From: Pyrenochaeta sp. MPI-SDFR-AT-0127 | Lineage: Eukaryota; Ascomycota; Dothideomycetes; Pleosporales; Cucurbitariaceae | Assembly: GCA_020747015.1 (NCBI GenBank) | Contig: JAGTJM010000032.1 | Location: 124,001 to 188,000, forward strand | DNA length: 64,000 bases | Reading direction: 5' to 3' | Part shown: positions 10,277 through 23,737 of the stretch, in pieces | How the letters are laid out: each line of letters starts with the position of its first letter | Position numbering within the stretch: the stretch's first letter is position 1 | Translations under genes and position numbers: made by a program | Notes under the pieces: model-generated | Databases searched by the model: none | Told to the model about the DNA's origin: nothing | What the model saw: only the letters and a program-made list of their open reading frames with translations

Positions 10277-12521
10277 ATGAGCGGGCGCCAGGACCGCTTT
10301 TCAGGTAATATTTTATTGTATCACTATTTATCAACGAAAAGAAACCGCATCTTCCTCAATAGAAGTATTACTCGCGCCCTAAAGGTACATAAGTATATCC
10401 TGGGCAACGGCAGTACCCACGGATTCCCTGGGTCAGATCACGAATCTCGTTCTGAGTGGAAACTCCCTTCGTTAGACGCTTTGGACGACATGGTAGAGCA
10501 GGAGAAGTCCAAAGGATCGTTCGTCTTGGACGTCCATGGCTTCAAAACGCTGCCTACAGGCAAGGTTCTAGCCCGGAATAAGATTGCCCGAAAATCACGG
10601 AACTTGTTCTCTGTCCAAAGCACTGTTCAAATCTCAATAATCGCCGAATCGTCCATTCTGCCTTGCAACAGCCCACCTCCTCAAAAGGCGATTGTGAAAG
10701 GCGTGGAGAGCGACCATGGGCGAAGAGCGGATGCTGAGACGGATCGAATCGTCATCAAGCCGGACGACTTGTCCATATCTCCATACAGGCGTAGTCTCAG
10801 CCTCGACACATCCTACAAAATGATCCTTAGCGTCAATTTCAGCTCCCAAACGGACGCGGAAAACCTCTACAAGCACCTTGGTAGTGATGCCGCAAATCCA
10901 GAGATTCACACGCGTCTATCCGCTTCCTTTCCAAACATTCTCGAATGCCCAACAGGAACTACGATATTGCCATTGAAAGACAACAAACGACGGCTTGATT
11001 TTGGGGTTGAAGTTTCTATGCACTGGATCGATACTCTGGCAGAATCTATTCTGGCTGCCCACAATCAGCAGCTGAAAAATTCTGCACGGCCAACCTCGTA
11101 TCCTACGCCTCCCCTCAATGTCGATGATCCGAAGTATGAAATCACCTATGTCTACGCGAACGAGGTCCTAAAGCGTTTCAGCCTGCTCTGTCCTCACGGA
11201 GGATGCCAGAAGCGGAAACCTGCGGACATCGACGACCTTCGCATGCACCTAGACAGCTGGCATGACTACTTTAGATACCAAGCTATTGAGGAGGGTGTAG
11301 ATGACGAAGGCGTAATGCGATGGAGGTTTGAATGCGAGGTGGCGGACCACAAGGCGGATCGACGTTCCAGCAGGAGGGCCGATGAGCCATTTGACGTTCG
11401 TATTACAGCCCCCGCTCAGCCATTCAACCAACGACGATATCTGTCTGAGGCCAATGATGATTACCAAAAAATGTCCAGACTTGAGAGAACGGCAAAGCAT
11501 AAGATGCCCAAACCAGCAGTTGTGGTGCCACTCAAGAGGCACAGGCTGCCAGAGGAAGTCCAAGAGAGGCCAGCAAGAAAAAAGAAGACATTTTCGGTAC
11601 CAAAGGCCCCTCCAGGTGTGACTTTCTTCCGAGCCTGCAGTAGGCGGCCGTTCAAAGAGGGAGAAGATGTGAGCGAGAGCGATGACGACGTGGAGTGCAA
11701 TTGGATCGACCTTCGGAAGATAGCAGAGGACAACAAAAACAGCAATCTTTCAGATTCTGCCCGAGGATTTTTGAAAATCTTCGACAAGTTTATGCAAGAA
11801 GAGAACGCACAATCCCACATCCACGCTGGAGATGCACTGGTCAGGTTTGCACGACAAAAGGGTGCATGCCTTTGGCACGACGAGTTACTAGGCGAATTCA
11901 CAGCAAAGATTGAGGAGCTCACAAAGGACGAGGTCATCTCAGAAGAAATCTACGCTGGGTGCCTGAGGATAGTTCACTCTCAAAAGCCAACAGTCCAGGT
12001 CGGCAATGAATTGTCTCAAAGACTAGCCGAGCTGGATGTCACAACATCGAGCGTCGCATCTTCTCCTAGCAAGGAACGAGCTGGTGAGGCGGCCAAGGGG
12101 GCCAAATCCAGGAAAGGGAAGGGAAAGGCCAAAGTTACTGACACTGGCCACCTCACCCCTATCACAGCCGACTCGGACGGGGATATAGAAATGAGAGAAG
12201 CTGCATTAAACTCTCTGCTAGTCGTGGAAGCAAAGCCACAAGCCGAGCAGGCAGATGCTCCATTTGGCCAGTGTGTCTGTGGCGTAGACGCATTGACTTG
12301 TCCTGGCACATCGCCGATTATAGCTTGTAAAGGCATGGTAAGTGCTACTTGACACGTGTGCGCCAAAGCTAGATGGCTGACGAGAGCAGGATTGTATACG
12401 TCGATATTTCCATCTGGACTGCATTAAGGAAAATCTAATGTCATTGGGGGGAGTGCTTGGCCAGAACAGGCGGGATTGGGCTTGCGACGACTGCAAAGGC
12501 ATCTCTGATACGGCGATTTAG
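10277..12521 (+). CDS. Polycomb repressive complex 2 subunit Suz12 (VEFS-box) with C-terminal PHD finger
   Basis: Two exons, 10277-12337 and 12390-12521, flank a 52 bp intron (GTAAGT, GGCTGAC branch, GCAG), giving 730 residues. SUZ12 is the scaffold of PRC2, which methylates H3K27. Landmarks: an N-terminal LYHYLSTKRNRIFLNRSIT block that resembles the WD-binding segment of animal SUZ12 (RTRN...IFLHRTL); a Cys2His2-type finger at about residues 303-331 (LLCPHGGC...HLDSWH); and a VEFS box at about 448-565 (TFFRACSRRPFKEGED, then WIDLRKIAEDN...FMQEEN, HAGDALVRFARQKG). After a Lys/Gly-rich linker, residues about 663-724 form a PHD-type finger: CVCG...C...C, then YFHLDC and WACDDC. The intron lies inside this finger. 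The start is the first ATG in the frame with homology; upstream the frame is open but only from non-ATG codons. Confidence 0.88.
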
Positions 12522-15500
12522 GCCCTCTCCGTATGGCGAGCCCTGCACAATCGGCCGAAATCGCCTCCTGTAACCACTATTTCGCTTGATTTGACTGCAT
12601 GGGCGTCTACGCCGCTGCCTTGGTGCTAGCCATGGTGGAAGGCGCTTACGCACTTTCACCGGCGAGACCGTTATCTTTTCCCTTCCTATCTGATACCAAA
12701 CGCATTACCTAGTGGGCGGCTATGACCTCGGTCTATTATTACCAGCATCGTACTAGCATTTTCACATGATTTGAGATTTCAAACAATGTTTATCTTTCGC
12801 CCATGAAAATCAGCTTGGAAGAAAAAAAATTTTAAATAAAGGAGAGCCGACCAAGAGAAAAACGGCTGGTCCAGTATAGTGGTACTCAAAAGCCCTCTTT
12901 CTCTCTCTCCCTCTCTCGCAATGTCATCCCGAAATTGCTCGTATTCCCACAAAAATACCTGTTTTGAACCATATTTGCCGCCATATTACGCAAGTACCAC
13001 TCCGCATCTGGGGAGAGGAGAAGAAGAAGAAGAAGAAGAAGGAAAAAAGGACACTTATCCATGTTAGGCAGCGCTTGGTGCGCACTTTTCTACACTTTTT
13101 TGATCCCCGAGCACCCCGTGTGCGGTCGGGGATTCACCGGAGCTCGCCGCAGATTTTAACGGCCGTAGACGCGGATAAAAACGGTGACATTGTTTCACGA
13201 TCTTTTTTTTTATATCGCATATCCCCACGGGGGCACCTTGCGAGAAAGAATAAGGGAATACCACGATCAGGAGGGAGAAAGGGAATCCTTGGGAAGGGGT
13301 TACCGGGATCAAGCATGGACGACATTGTATTTAGGCACGGAAGAGGCAAAATCTCCGATAGCCCGATGTTAGGTGACAGATCTTATGATTTTCAGGCACA
13401 AACTGTAGATCGGGGGGTTAAAGTAGCAAAAAGAGTAAAGTAGGTAGGTAGGTAGGCAGTAGGTTAGTCTCGGGCTCCTTTGGCCTTCCCCCCTTCCCCC
13501 CGTGTTGTGGGATGGTCCGTGGGGCGCACGAACACTGTGAGTTTGACGTTCAACTTTTTCGTCTTTCTTTAAATGTTAAAAGAGCTGAAAGGATGTGTGT
13601 GTACACGTGTTTTGCTGTTGTAAGCATGGACATGACAAAGGGAGCAACGTTAGCTGTGCCCTTAATTCCCCACACCCATGGCATACTAGAATCCTCCATT
13701 GTCTCATACAAAACATGGCCCCCCGTACGGAACCAGTTAGAAAGGTCGGATCTTCGGAGAGAGAACGGCTGGTCCATGCGTCATGGTCCTTCTAGTCCTC
13801 GGTCGTTTTGTAATCAGGTAAACGAGAAAAAGAGATGATGTGCGTATTACCCCTAACGGATGGGAAGAGAGCGAGAGAGGTACCCATAGCCCCAAGAAGG
13901 AAGAACAATTATTGGCAATTTGAAAAGCAAGAAAGCACGCGTTACCGTTGACAACGGGCTGATTACGCCGGGCAAAGATTCGGCCCGTCAAGGCAGATGG
14001 TCCACTTAACTTTGAGCACTTGACGCTCCCAGTGCCCCGGGTGTAACTGGGTCATCAAAAAGTGCCTCGGGGGGGCAAGGTTTGCAAGAGGAACCAGACA
14101 AGTGTTTACATGTTATACTCTCCACCTGGGCCGCGTGTTTTTGGTCCGATGCCGTCCTCTCCCCCCCACACACCCCCCGTCTCCTCCCCTGCTTTTGATG
14201 GGAAATGCGACAAAAACGTTTATTATGCAATCCCATAGAGATTGGGAAAAATGCTCAGGTGGTTTAGGCTGTGCAATTTTGCGGTTAAGTTGGTTGGGCA
14301 GGAACTTCTCTCCTCGGATTTTGGTGTTGGGACGTGGCCGATGCGTGCATGCGTTGGCGTCATGTACACTCTCCTTTCGTGCTGCAGCAGTAGTATGCAC
14401 CAAGTGCGTAGCCGCAACATGGCAGAGTATGCAGCTCGAGTCATTTCTCGATTTGCCTCGACGAATCAAGCAGCCTGCAAACTATACTCCTTTTCGAAAG
14501 CTGCCCCCTTTCCTGGACGGTCGTTGATGTCAAGTTTGACCTTTTTTTTTTGGAATTATTGATTGTCAGTCTGGGTGCCAGTGAAGGGCGCTTACTTGCA
14601 GATTTGCCGTCAGTGTTTAGAGGGTAGCGAAGAACCCCTGCGTCTGCGGTCATGTGTATCAAAGTGTACGAGCGAGCGAGAGTAGCACCGAAGCTTGTAA
14701 GGTATTCATAGGTGAAACAAAGACCCGTTGTTTGTGTCGCGTACCGTCTCTTGATGTTGCCTTTTGCGCCCGCATTTGGCTTCCCAACCAAAGTTTGGCC
14801 TGCCTTGCTCGTCAGGCTGCAGGAACCTGACGTCGTGAAAGGGCAGTTGTTGGTGTTTGAGTGGACAGCATCATGAGTTCATTGACATGCAGAAGCGACG
14901 TGCAACATGGCACTGAAGATGTATCGCTCAGAACGATGCAAAGTCTGCGAGCTGATAGGGCGTGACTGGGTTCTCTACTATTGATTCTGTTGCTAAAAGG
15001 TGCTTTTGTACAAAGGCCGTAATGCGGTGGTAATCGGAAATCCATCTATGATACACGTTTCGGAAAATAGAGGTGGCTGGCGGGAGGCGCCTTGTTGCCT
15101 GACAGATACAAAAAACTCTTTAGTCGTTAAGATAGCAACAATAAGACATTAGGTAATTTGCTCGTCACATCGCAACGTTCGTGGGAAGCGTCGACATGCA
15201 GTCGCAAGAGAAGAAATGAACAGAACAGAACAGATTTTAGGCAAAGGAAAAATAGAAATTTGACAAGGTGGCAAAAAGGACTGTTATATGTGGGAAAAAC
15301 AGGCTTGCCCAGCGCAAGGAGAAACCAACATGAAATGATAAATGATGCGCATGGTTGGTGCTCATGAATGAATGCAACGCGCTATGAAGACAGCAGAGCA
15401 TACCTCCATGGTATCATGGCCATAAAGGTCATCGTGAGTGCATAAGTAAAAAGTCGTTGACGGAACGCTTTGAAAACAGTATTACCGCCGTGTGCTGCTT

Positions 15501-15523
15501 TTTGTGAGACGAAAGAAACGCTT
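12522..15523. other. 3 kb intergenic region with simple repeats
   Basis: I find no supported gene between SUZ12 and the AT-hook gene, whose 3' ends converge here. Open frames on both strands are compositional: they include a GAA-type microsatellite (about 13018-13041) and a GTAG tandem repeat (about 13440-13456), C-runs and T-runs. No tRNA-like cloverleaf was noticed. A long non-coding transcript or untranslated exons cannot be excluded. Confidence 0.4.
13440..13456. repeat. GTAG microsatellite
   Basis: About four tandem copies of a GTAG/TAGG unit stand directly after an AT-rich run, in a gene-free region. Confidence 0.7.
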
Positions 15524-16699
15524 TCATATGCCGACCGTATCTTTAAACGAGTGAGGTGTCGTGGTCCGTGGTTGAGTCTCTTCGACTCCTTCCATGCGTA
15601 CGTCTCGATCCCTGGATTCCGTCGAAGACGGCAGGGGCGCGGAGATTGGTGTAAATGATGAATATGCTTGGCTGCGGTTTGCATCGCCTGACCCGAAAGC
15701 CAGAGGCGACTCCATTTCGCTCGGTGCTCGGTGTTTTTCCAATTCTAGTGGTTGAGGCCTTGTGCGCCTCCTCTTTCCTGATGATGATTCCGACCCTTGC
15801 TCCGGCCCAATTTGCTGTTGCGGCGTCATTGTCGGACCTAGCTGCGTTGGTATAGGCTGCGGCGGTGTTCGCTCGTACGGTCGCGATTCTGGGCCCAGAG
15901 GCGATGGCTCTGATGGTGCTGTGAGAGACGTTCTCCCCCTCCTCGGTGGCGGATAGACCTCGCCGCGTGCTGCTGCCTCCTGCGCTCTTTGCTGTGCTTC
16001 TGCCTTTGTCGGCCGCCCTCGCTTCTTCTTGTTTGTTGGCTCGCCGGTCGGGGTCATTGTGGACGCATACGCGGGGCCGGCAGGCATATACTCTCCAGGG
16101 TACGAGTGCGGAGGGCGAGGTTGAAGTAAGCGTCCCATTGGCGCGGCAGTGTCTTGCTGGAGCGGACGCTTCTTAGAGACCTCGGCGCCGGGATACATGA
16201 TGGGGACGGGCAATTGAGGGCGTCTATAGTCTGGTCCTGAGTGGGTTGCTGCTATGTTGTCGAAGGCTATCTGGCATGAGCGAATAGAGCGACCTACATG
16301 GTGGCGTGAGGGGTCAGCAAATTTCCACTGTACTTGTGTGATGTAATGATGCTCCGCACTTGAGGGGAGTGGGTGTTTTTGGTTGATGTTTTTTTGGGTC
16401 CTCTGGCGCACAGCGACAAGAAGTGGATTCGGTGGATTAGTGTAGACATACCAGGAGGCAGGGCCGTATCGTTCCATCGAGGCTGGAGGTTGGTATCGCG
16501 AATAAGACCAAAGAGGACGTGAGAGGGTATGGGCGCGGCCTTTAATATCTCGGCCAGTAGATATACCTGGAGGGCAGGAGCGTGGTCAGCTAGACGTGGA
16601 GAGCGATTGGAAGACCCACAAGTTCCGCAGAGGCAGCGTGAGGGCAGCGGTACGTACCTTTTCGTGTTCTGCCCATGGTGGTTCGCGAGCAGGTTCCAT
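15524..16699 (-). CDS. AT-hook-like nuclear protein of unknown function
   Basis: Three exons, 16699-16658, 16566-16452 and 16293-15524, give 308 residues; the introns (91 and 158 bp) have GTACGT and GTATGT donors, and phases agree. Residues about 9-70 form a small folded domain (WAEHEKVYLLAEILK, IRDTNLQPRWNDTALPPG, RSCQIAFDNI). I recall this domain, with a conserved Trp and LPPGRS, as a recurring N-terminus in ascomycete hypothetical proteins that seem SANT/Myb-like. Around residue 140 is KKKRGRPTKAE, an AT-hook core (GRP flanked by basic residues) that would contact the minor groove of AT-rich DNA. The remainder is Pro/Ser/Arg-rich and disordered. A chromatin or transcription role is likely but inferred. 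The start codon gives a short first exon of 14 codons, supported by the match of the joined sequence across the intron. Confidence 0.78.
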
Positions 16700-19600
16700 G
16701 TCGTGACTCTGGACGAGATAGGCGAGGGCAGACGGCGATAAGAAGTAGTCACGCGGAATCCTTGTTGAATGCAAGCAGAGGAACGGAGGAGCATGGGAGG
16801 ATGACAAGGCCGTAAAGTTAGTGGAGAAATGCGCGCGCGAAGAGCAAGACAGGCCCTCGCGCGCGGTTGATAGCTGCGTCTAGGAACAGGAAGAAACGAG
16901 AGGCGTGAAACGAACAGAGGTAACGAGCGGGAGAAGAAGGAGCATCAAAACGTCAAAGAAACCTGCGGCGGGCTCTGGTCGTGATCATGCCAGCAGGCAA
17001 GAATGTTGTCAAAGGGACCACAGCTCGAGGCTGTTTAGAATTAGGAGACAGCGCGGCCGCATCAGAAATTACATGGGAGAGAAGCTCAGATGTCGTACAT
17101 GATTAGCGCGGCTTCGAGAAGACGGTTGGCGAATGGCACCAACACTAGGCGGCGGACATGTCTCCACCACATTCCGCACCTGGACAGCGCTTTTGCCTGG
17201 CCTGCCGCATGTGCCCTCAACGAGCTCGTGTCGTGGATGGTGGGATGGCCGAGGGCGGATGGCGGATGGCGACGAGGCCAGAGTCTACCACCACGGCGGC
17301 GACGATGCTACGGGCGCCTTACCCCAATCTCAAAGGCCGCAGCGCGGGCGTGGACAGCGATTGCGCAAGACCATTTGCCGGCCAATCGCTCGCTCGTTAG
17401 AGAGGAAAGCCCCCCAGCCCGCCAGCCAGTGTCTCAGCAGGGATCCGTGGCTCCAGCAGCCCTCTCCCTAGTCCAGAGCGACGTCGTAGTAGTAGTAGTA
17501 GGAGACGGGTCCTAGACACAAGGACTCCTAGTGCAAACGACTACAAGGCCCTGGTCGCCTTTTTTTTTTGGCTTTGGTTTCTTGTGTTTGTGCCTGCATA
17601 TGGACATGGACGCTGAAGCTGGTGTTTCACGTGCCGACGATTGGTTCTGGCAGAGCCCTCTGGGAACCACGGCTCTGCGGGCGCGTCGGCCCCCTTATGG
17701 GGCGCTATGGGGGCAGCCGGAAGACGGGCGTGTAAGAGTGCCGCTTGTTGCAGCGTCTGTGATCCCTGTTGGACTGCGCAGTGGCGCGCAAGGAGACGGC
17801 GACAGCACGGCAGGGCAGGTCGAGGACGGGTGACTGCAGTCAAGAAGAAGCCGTAGCTGGAAAGGCTCAGTGCCCACGGCTTTATACTGGTGCTGGCGGG
17901 CCATAATGGACGCTTGCTCCTGCATCGCCACGTAGCACTCATTCTCTGGAGAGAGGCTCTGCTTCACCACGAGCTGCTCGGCATATAGCACAGCTGCTAA
18001 TACCATCGGCTGTCCTGGCCATGTCGAGTGTCTGTCCCTCTGCCGCAACACTGTCCAGCGGCCATGCAGCATGTCGCTATTCAGAGAGATGCTCGACGTA
18101 CTGCTCCCAATGCGGCCTAGCGGGCACAGCGGGCTTAGTCATCCGCATACGGTGGCCAGGACGCCTCCTGTCGACTGTACACGGCCGCAGTCGACGCTCA
18201 ACTGCATCCTGTGCAACTGTGCAAGCATGCTTCCGGCCAGCAGGCTCACATGTCCTGGAGCGACGGCGCTTCAGCAGCATTCTGCAAGCGCTGGGAGTTA
18301 CCGCCCTCCCGACAGCGGAAGCATCTGAGGTGCAGGACGCTAGGCGCGACATGGCTAAATGCACCCGTTTTACACTCGATATACTCGTATCCGCTTGGCT
18401 GAGCGGTCGCGAGAGAAAGTCGTCCCAGGCTGCTCGGGAACTGGAACCGTCGACCGTCGCCGCAACGAGCGCATGAGAGCACTGTCGACTGCTCGAATCT
18501 GTCGTCTGACAGTGGATCCTTCTGCTACACCTCGCCCCATATCGAGGCAGCCTACCCACTCCATCTGAATCATCTGCACATCTGCATATCTGCACCATCT
18601 GCGCTGCTCGGCGCGGCCTCCCTCTTGATGCCCGCTCTCGTATCAGCAGCAGCATGACATTATCGAAAACGCAGATGCTCTGGTCTGACACTAGCGAGAT
18701 CGTGTGCAACCTTGACCGGCTTGCTGGATGGCCCTGGACTGACACAGTGGTTGCACTCAACTGTGGCCGTCTTCGTCAAGACACCGGGCCGGCCTTGTGA
18801 GAGTGAGTGAGTGCACCCTTCACACACACACACGCACTGCCAAGCCTTGATGACAGAGTCACGTCTCGTACTCTATCCATTGTACTATGATAAAGAAACG
18901 GCCTTTCTCCCCATCTGACGCACTAGCAGGTCACTCATAGATTGCCAAGCGTTTGCTGCTCCAAGAGCTCTTCCTGTATCAATTGATTGAACTCTCACCA
19001 ACACTGCCTGATGCTGCTCAGAGATGACTGCCCCCTTCTTCTCTCTGCCATCCTTGTTCCCCGTTGCTGTGTTAAGCTTTGGTGGGTAAAAGGTTAGCCC
19101 TCCCACCCACCCGCCGAGGCTGATCCAAAATGGAAAGCTCGCGGCGCCTCATCCATCACACCTCTCCAAACCCACCATTTGGCCTCGTTTGCGCGCCCGC
19201 ATGCCAGAACACCTGCGCCGTAGGCACTCGTAGATTCGCAGTAGTCGCGAAAGAGTCCTGGATCCCCCCTCCACCGCGCCGTCCTGCCCCCGCCCAGGCT
19301 CTGCAAAGCCCTCTGCTTTGGCCGCATACCCTGCACCTGTATACCTTCATGTCGACGGCTCCATCCCAACACGAATCCCGCAATCACGGCCTTCGACGTC
19401 CTGCCACCGCTCTGCATGATTCAATGCGACACCGGTGCATATAGCAGGAATCTGGGTCTCGGTGTGAAGGCGTTGTGCGGAGCCTGAAGGAAGAGGCAAC
19501 AGAATTTGCCCTGGGCCATCCTACGCGACCTCGACCACGCGCACACCTCCTCCCCTCGCAAGCAGAACGAGTGGCGGCGCCGTGTAGCTTGTGAGCCCGC

Positions 19601-19747
19601 GCGCCAGGTACTATGAGGTGAATAGTGCCATTAATTGTGCTTGTAAAAATATCAAACAAATCGGAAAGGCTTAGCGTCCCTCTGTTCTTCACGTCTCTCG
19701 CTCTCGAGCCTCCCTGAACCGACACTCCTTACCGCGGCCTCTGCACC
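16700..19747. promoter_or_regulatory. 3 kb divergent intergenic region, AT-hook gene / SET2
   Basis: The two flanking genes start away from each other. Long open frames (for example 18077-18760 on the minus strand) occur on several frames at once in GC-rich sequence and encode Ser/Arg/Cys-rich peptides without domains, so I read them as chance. A CA microsatellite lies at about 18819-18834. No gene is supported. Confidence 0.4.
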
Positions 19748-22697
19748 ATGAGCGAGGCCGACTACAAAACCGCCCGCCTGGAGCCAAACCTGCGCGAAAT
19801 GAAGCTGGAAGGCACTGCTCCCGATGGCCTGGGTGAAGGCAGCGGCTCAACCCAGGTAAAGCTGGAAGATGCAGATTCACTGGGTCGCACCCTCACGCCG
19901 CTGCCTCCGCGGCTCAAAGCCCGCTCCAAGTCACAATCGCCTGCCGTGAAACAGGACCCAGATGCCCCTTCGCCCGGTAGCAACGCCCAAGAGGAAGTAG
20001 TCGGAGGCGACATCACGCTCAAAATGGAGCCTGGCAAAGCTCCCAGGCTGGCGCGCACCGCGTCGCAGAAAGTCGTCTCGCGCCCGCCGCCGCGCTACCT
20101 CGACCTGCCCGATGCCACCGAAGCCGCCAAGGAGACCTTTGCAGTTCTCTCCGAATGCACATACGCGAACAAGCACATTGGCACCACCGACCCTGCCCTA
20201 GAGTGCGATTGTGGTGAGGAGTGGGGTAGGTCGTTCCAGGACAGCTCTGGCTTGCAACCATAGCAACCTGCTAATCTGAATCGCAGATTCTGCCGCCAAA
20301 ATCAACCATGCCTGTGGCGAGGATTCCGACTGCATCAATCGCGCAACCAAGATGGAATGTGGTGGTGATTGCAGCTGCGGCAGGAACTGTCAAAACCAAC
20401 GCTTCTTGCGGAAACAGTATGCCGACGTCGCAGTCATCAAGACCGAGAAGAAGGGCTTTGGTCTGCGGGCCAACAAAGATATGGCGCCTGGTGATTTTGT
20501 CTTCGAGTATATTGGTGAAGTCATTGACGAGCGCACCTTCCGCCGCCGCATGCTTCAGTATGATGAAGAAGGCATCAAGCACTTCTACTTCATGTCCCTT
20601 ACCAAGGGTGAATTTGTGGACGCGACCAAACGAGGCAATCTCGGCAGATTCTGCAATCATTCGTGCAATCCAAACTGCTTCGTCGACAAGTGGGTTGTGG
20701 GGGATAAGCTGCGCATGGGCATCTTTGTTGAGCGCAGAGTCAAAGCAGGCGAGGAACTCGTCTTCAACTACAACGTCGATCGATATGGCGCCGATCCTCA
20801 GCCTTGCTACTGCGGCGAGCCTAATTGCTCAGGTTTCATCGGCGGAAAGACCCAGTCTGACAATGCCACGAAGCTCTCGCACGCGACAATCGAAGCCCTT
20901 GGTATCGACGATGGCGATGGCTGGGATACCGCTGTCACCAGAAAGCCACGCAAGAAGAAGGCAAGCGAGGACGACGAGGAATACGTCAATGATTTGAAAC
21001 CACGAGAGCTTGAGGAAGAAGGAGTGGCCAAGGTCATGGCAGCTCTGCGGCAATGCACTGAGAAGTGGATTGCGGTTAAGCTGCTTAGCCGTATCCAGCA
21101 AAGTGACAATGAAAGGGTTGGGCATCGCCTGATTCGCATGCACGGGTATGAGACGCTCAAGAAGACCCTGGCAACATGGATGGATGATTTCAACGTGGTC
21201 ATGCAGGTCCTGGATATCCTCCACAAGCTTCCACGAATCACTCGAAACAAGATCCAGGACTCCAAGATCGAGGAAACAGTTGAAAAGCTGAAGACGTGCG
21301 GAGACGAGCGGGTGGAATCCTCGGCCACGAGCCTTCTGGGTGCCTGGAGCAAGCTCGAGATTGCATATAGGATACCCCGTATGAAGCGAGACCCCAACGC
21401 CAGCACACCAGTTTCGGCTGTGAACCACTTCGAACGACGTGAAAAAGGTCGTGAACGATCAAAGTCACGGTCAAAATCACCTTCGATGGCTGCACCAAAG
21501 GGACCATCGGCACCAAACGCACCCTCAGGTCCCCGCGGAATGAACGCACCTCGAGGTCCGGCTGGCTTCTTCAACTCTCCACGCCCAGTCGTTCGACCAC
21601 GACCATTCAACCCTCTCCCACCTGGATGGTTCCAGACAACGGCAGAGAATGGCTCGATGTATTTTTACAATTCCTCAGGCACAACACAGTGGCAAAGACC
21701 GAGTCAGCCTGCAAACCAGCCCCCACCACCCCCACCAAAAGCCAAGACCGATACGCAGCTGCTTCAAGATATCATCTCTGAAATTACTGCAAAAGCCACC
21801 CCCACCGGACCTTCTGCGTCCACTACCCCGCAGCCAGTCGTCGATGAACACAAGGAGAAGAGGTCCAAGAGCGAAAAGTGGAGAAGTTTGCCTCAAGAGA
21901 AGCAGGAGAAGATCTATGAGTCCACTGTGAGTTTTGCTTTGCGTTGCACGAATCATATCTGACTTTCAAAGCTATCACCGCATGTTATGGCTGTGGCTGC
22001 ACACTATCGCAAAAAGCTAGAGAGAGACGACCTCAAGAGGCTATGTAAAGAAGTAGCGAAGAAGCTTGTTCGCGGAGACTACAAGTCTGGACGTGTCAAG
22101 GACCCCACTGCTAAACTGAGCTCACGACATGAGAAGACAGTCAAGAACTACGTCAAGGAGTTCATGGACAAGGCTGTGAGGAAGAAAGAGGAACGAGAGA
22201 AACAAAAGGCATCACAGCCCAGCGTGAAGTCGGAAACCAATGGTGATACACCAGGAACACCTCAAGGCCAGCCTAAAGCAGAAGATGTGGATTCGGACGA
22301 AGACATGCTGGACCTGAAAGATGATATGGCTGCCTCGAATGATGCCTCTCCGGCTGGCTCAGCATCAGAGTTGAAACGGAAAAGAGAAGAGGATGTATCA
22401 TTTGGTTCACCCAAAAAGTCACGGACGAGTACGGAAGAGTTGCAATCCGTGCCTCCGCCACCACCGCCGCCACCACCACCACCACCACCACCTCCCACCG
22501 AAGACAGGCCTCTCGATTTGGAAGAATCTAATCTTACACCTACGGACGACACCGTCACAACGTCTTTCCCAGAGGCCCAGGACAGTCTTGAGACTAACGG
22601 CAAGCCGCAACTTCGCGTAAATGGCGACATGAGCCCAATGCAGCTGGCCACGCCACCGACCAATGGCTCTCGTGGTGAGGTGCAAAAGAGCGAGTAG
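19748..22697 (+). CDS. SET2: Histone H3K36 methyltransferase Set2
   Basis: Three exons, 19748-20225, 20287-21926 and 21972-22697 (introns 61 and 45 bp), give 947 residues. The protein methylates H3 Lys36 during transcription elongation and binds the phosphorylated CTD of RNA polymerase II. Domains in order: AWS (about 155-205; ECDCGEEW joined over intron 1 to the Cys-rich CGEDSDCINRATKMEC), SET (about 205-325; FVFEYIGEVI, RFCNHSCNPNC with the cofactor-binding NHS, ELVFNYN), post-SET (CYCGEPNCSGFIG), a helical low-complexity middle, WW (about 605-637; LPPGWFQTTAENGSMYFYN, TTQWQRP) and SRI (about 697-790; intron 2 sits at its start, giving LSPHVMAVAAHYRKKL). A poly-proline run follows near residue 867. 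All cofactor and zinc ligands I can place are present. The start ATG gives an acidic leader typical of the family. Confidence 0.97.
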
Positions 22698-23737
22698 GCC
22701 AATGCCAAGCAATCGAGTTGCATTGTATTAAAAGTGAGAATTTTGGATTGGCTCTTTTCTATCTATTTAACAAGAAATATTGTAATTTTCCATTCATCCA
22801 AAAAATCTACTCTTACAGGTGGGTATTGTCTTATTATCAAATCAATCTTCTTACATCTGTTGGCTGCTCCGCCATTGACATGACGCCAAAGGCTAGGGGA
22901 CAGAGTCATGCTGGCGTCTTGGGCGAATTATTCATTTTGAGAAAAAGAATCAGAAATACATCGGCTTCTTGCTGAGATTTCGAATGCGATACCCTAGAAA
23001 CAACGATGGATTTTATATAATCACCCCCGAGTTATTTATCTCTCTACCATCGTGCACATCCAGTCTCAGTCGTTTTCTTATCTTCTGTGGCCTTTATCTT
23101 CCTATATCATGATCAACTCTGATCCATATATTGTCCCTTCTTGCCGTCCTACCTTCCTACCGTCGCCACTCCAATTCAATGGCATTGTCCTATCTTGTCT
23201 CTCGCCGAGTGATTTATACTGCTCAACCGCTCGTACCCTCGATGGACTGGCCTTGGGTTCAAAAACTCTCCGAAACGTGAAAGGCCCGCCCACACTGGCC
23301 TCGTTTTCACACTTGAACTATGCACTTTTCTTTCACACTCCACAGCAAATTAGCACACGAATCTCCCCTCATGATGCCACGGCAACCGGCGCTTTGGTTG
23401 TTCCGCACACTCACGTATATAATAAAGACCGCATCTTGCTTTGTGGTGGCTACCACACTGTTTTCTGTTCCTTTGTCCCAAACAGACACCGACTTTGGTT
23501 GAAGTTCACGCCACTTGCACAAAGAGACTGAATCAGCATCTCCTGGGTGTATCTCCTGGCCTTTTTCTTTTGGCTCATCGACACTTTCTGCGACTCGACT
23601 GCGGCAGTACGATTTTGACGAGCTCTTACGCCCGCGCAAAAGCTGACTATCAGAGACTGAACTCATACTCTACCTCTTCCAAACACGCATCTTAGTGCAC
23701 AGCGGTTACAATTAGTGTCAGCACACTCGTTCCCACC
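22698..23737. other. Intergenic, SET2 3' side and promoter of the next gene
   Basis: About 1 kb without a supported gene. The sequence becomes strongly CT-rich and TATA-containing towards 23737, as expected for a fungal promoter and leader. The open frame at 23052-23531 has no coding character. Confidence 0.45.

Noticed and set aside
12964..13443. 159-codon plus-strand frame.
   Set aside because: It begins in a GAA microsatellite and encodes low-complexity Lys/Arg sequence; no coding support.
18077..18760. 227-codon minus-strand frame upstream of SET2.
   Set aside because: GC-rich, open in several frames at once, Ser/Arg/Cys-rich translation without domain or splice partners; judged chance.
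20807..21610. Long antisense frame inside SET2.
   Set aside because: Shadow of the SET2 coding strand; no independent motif.
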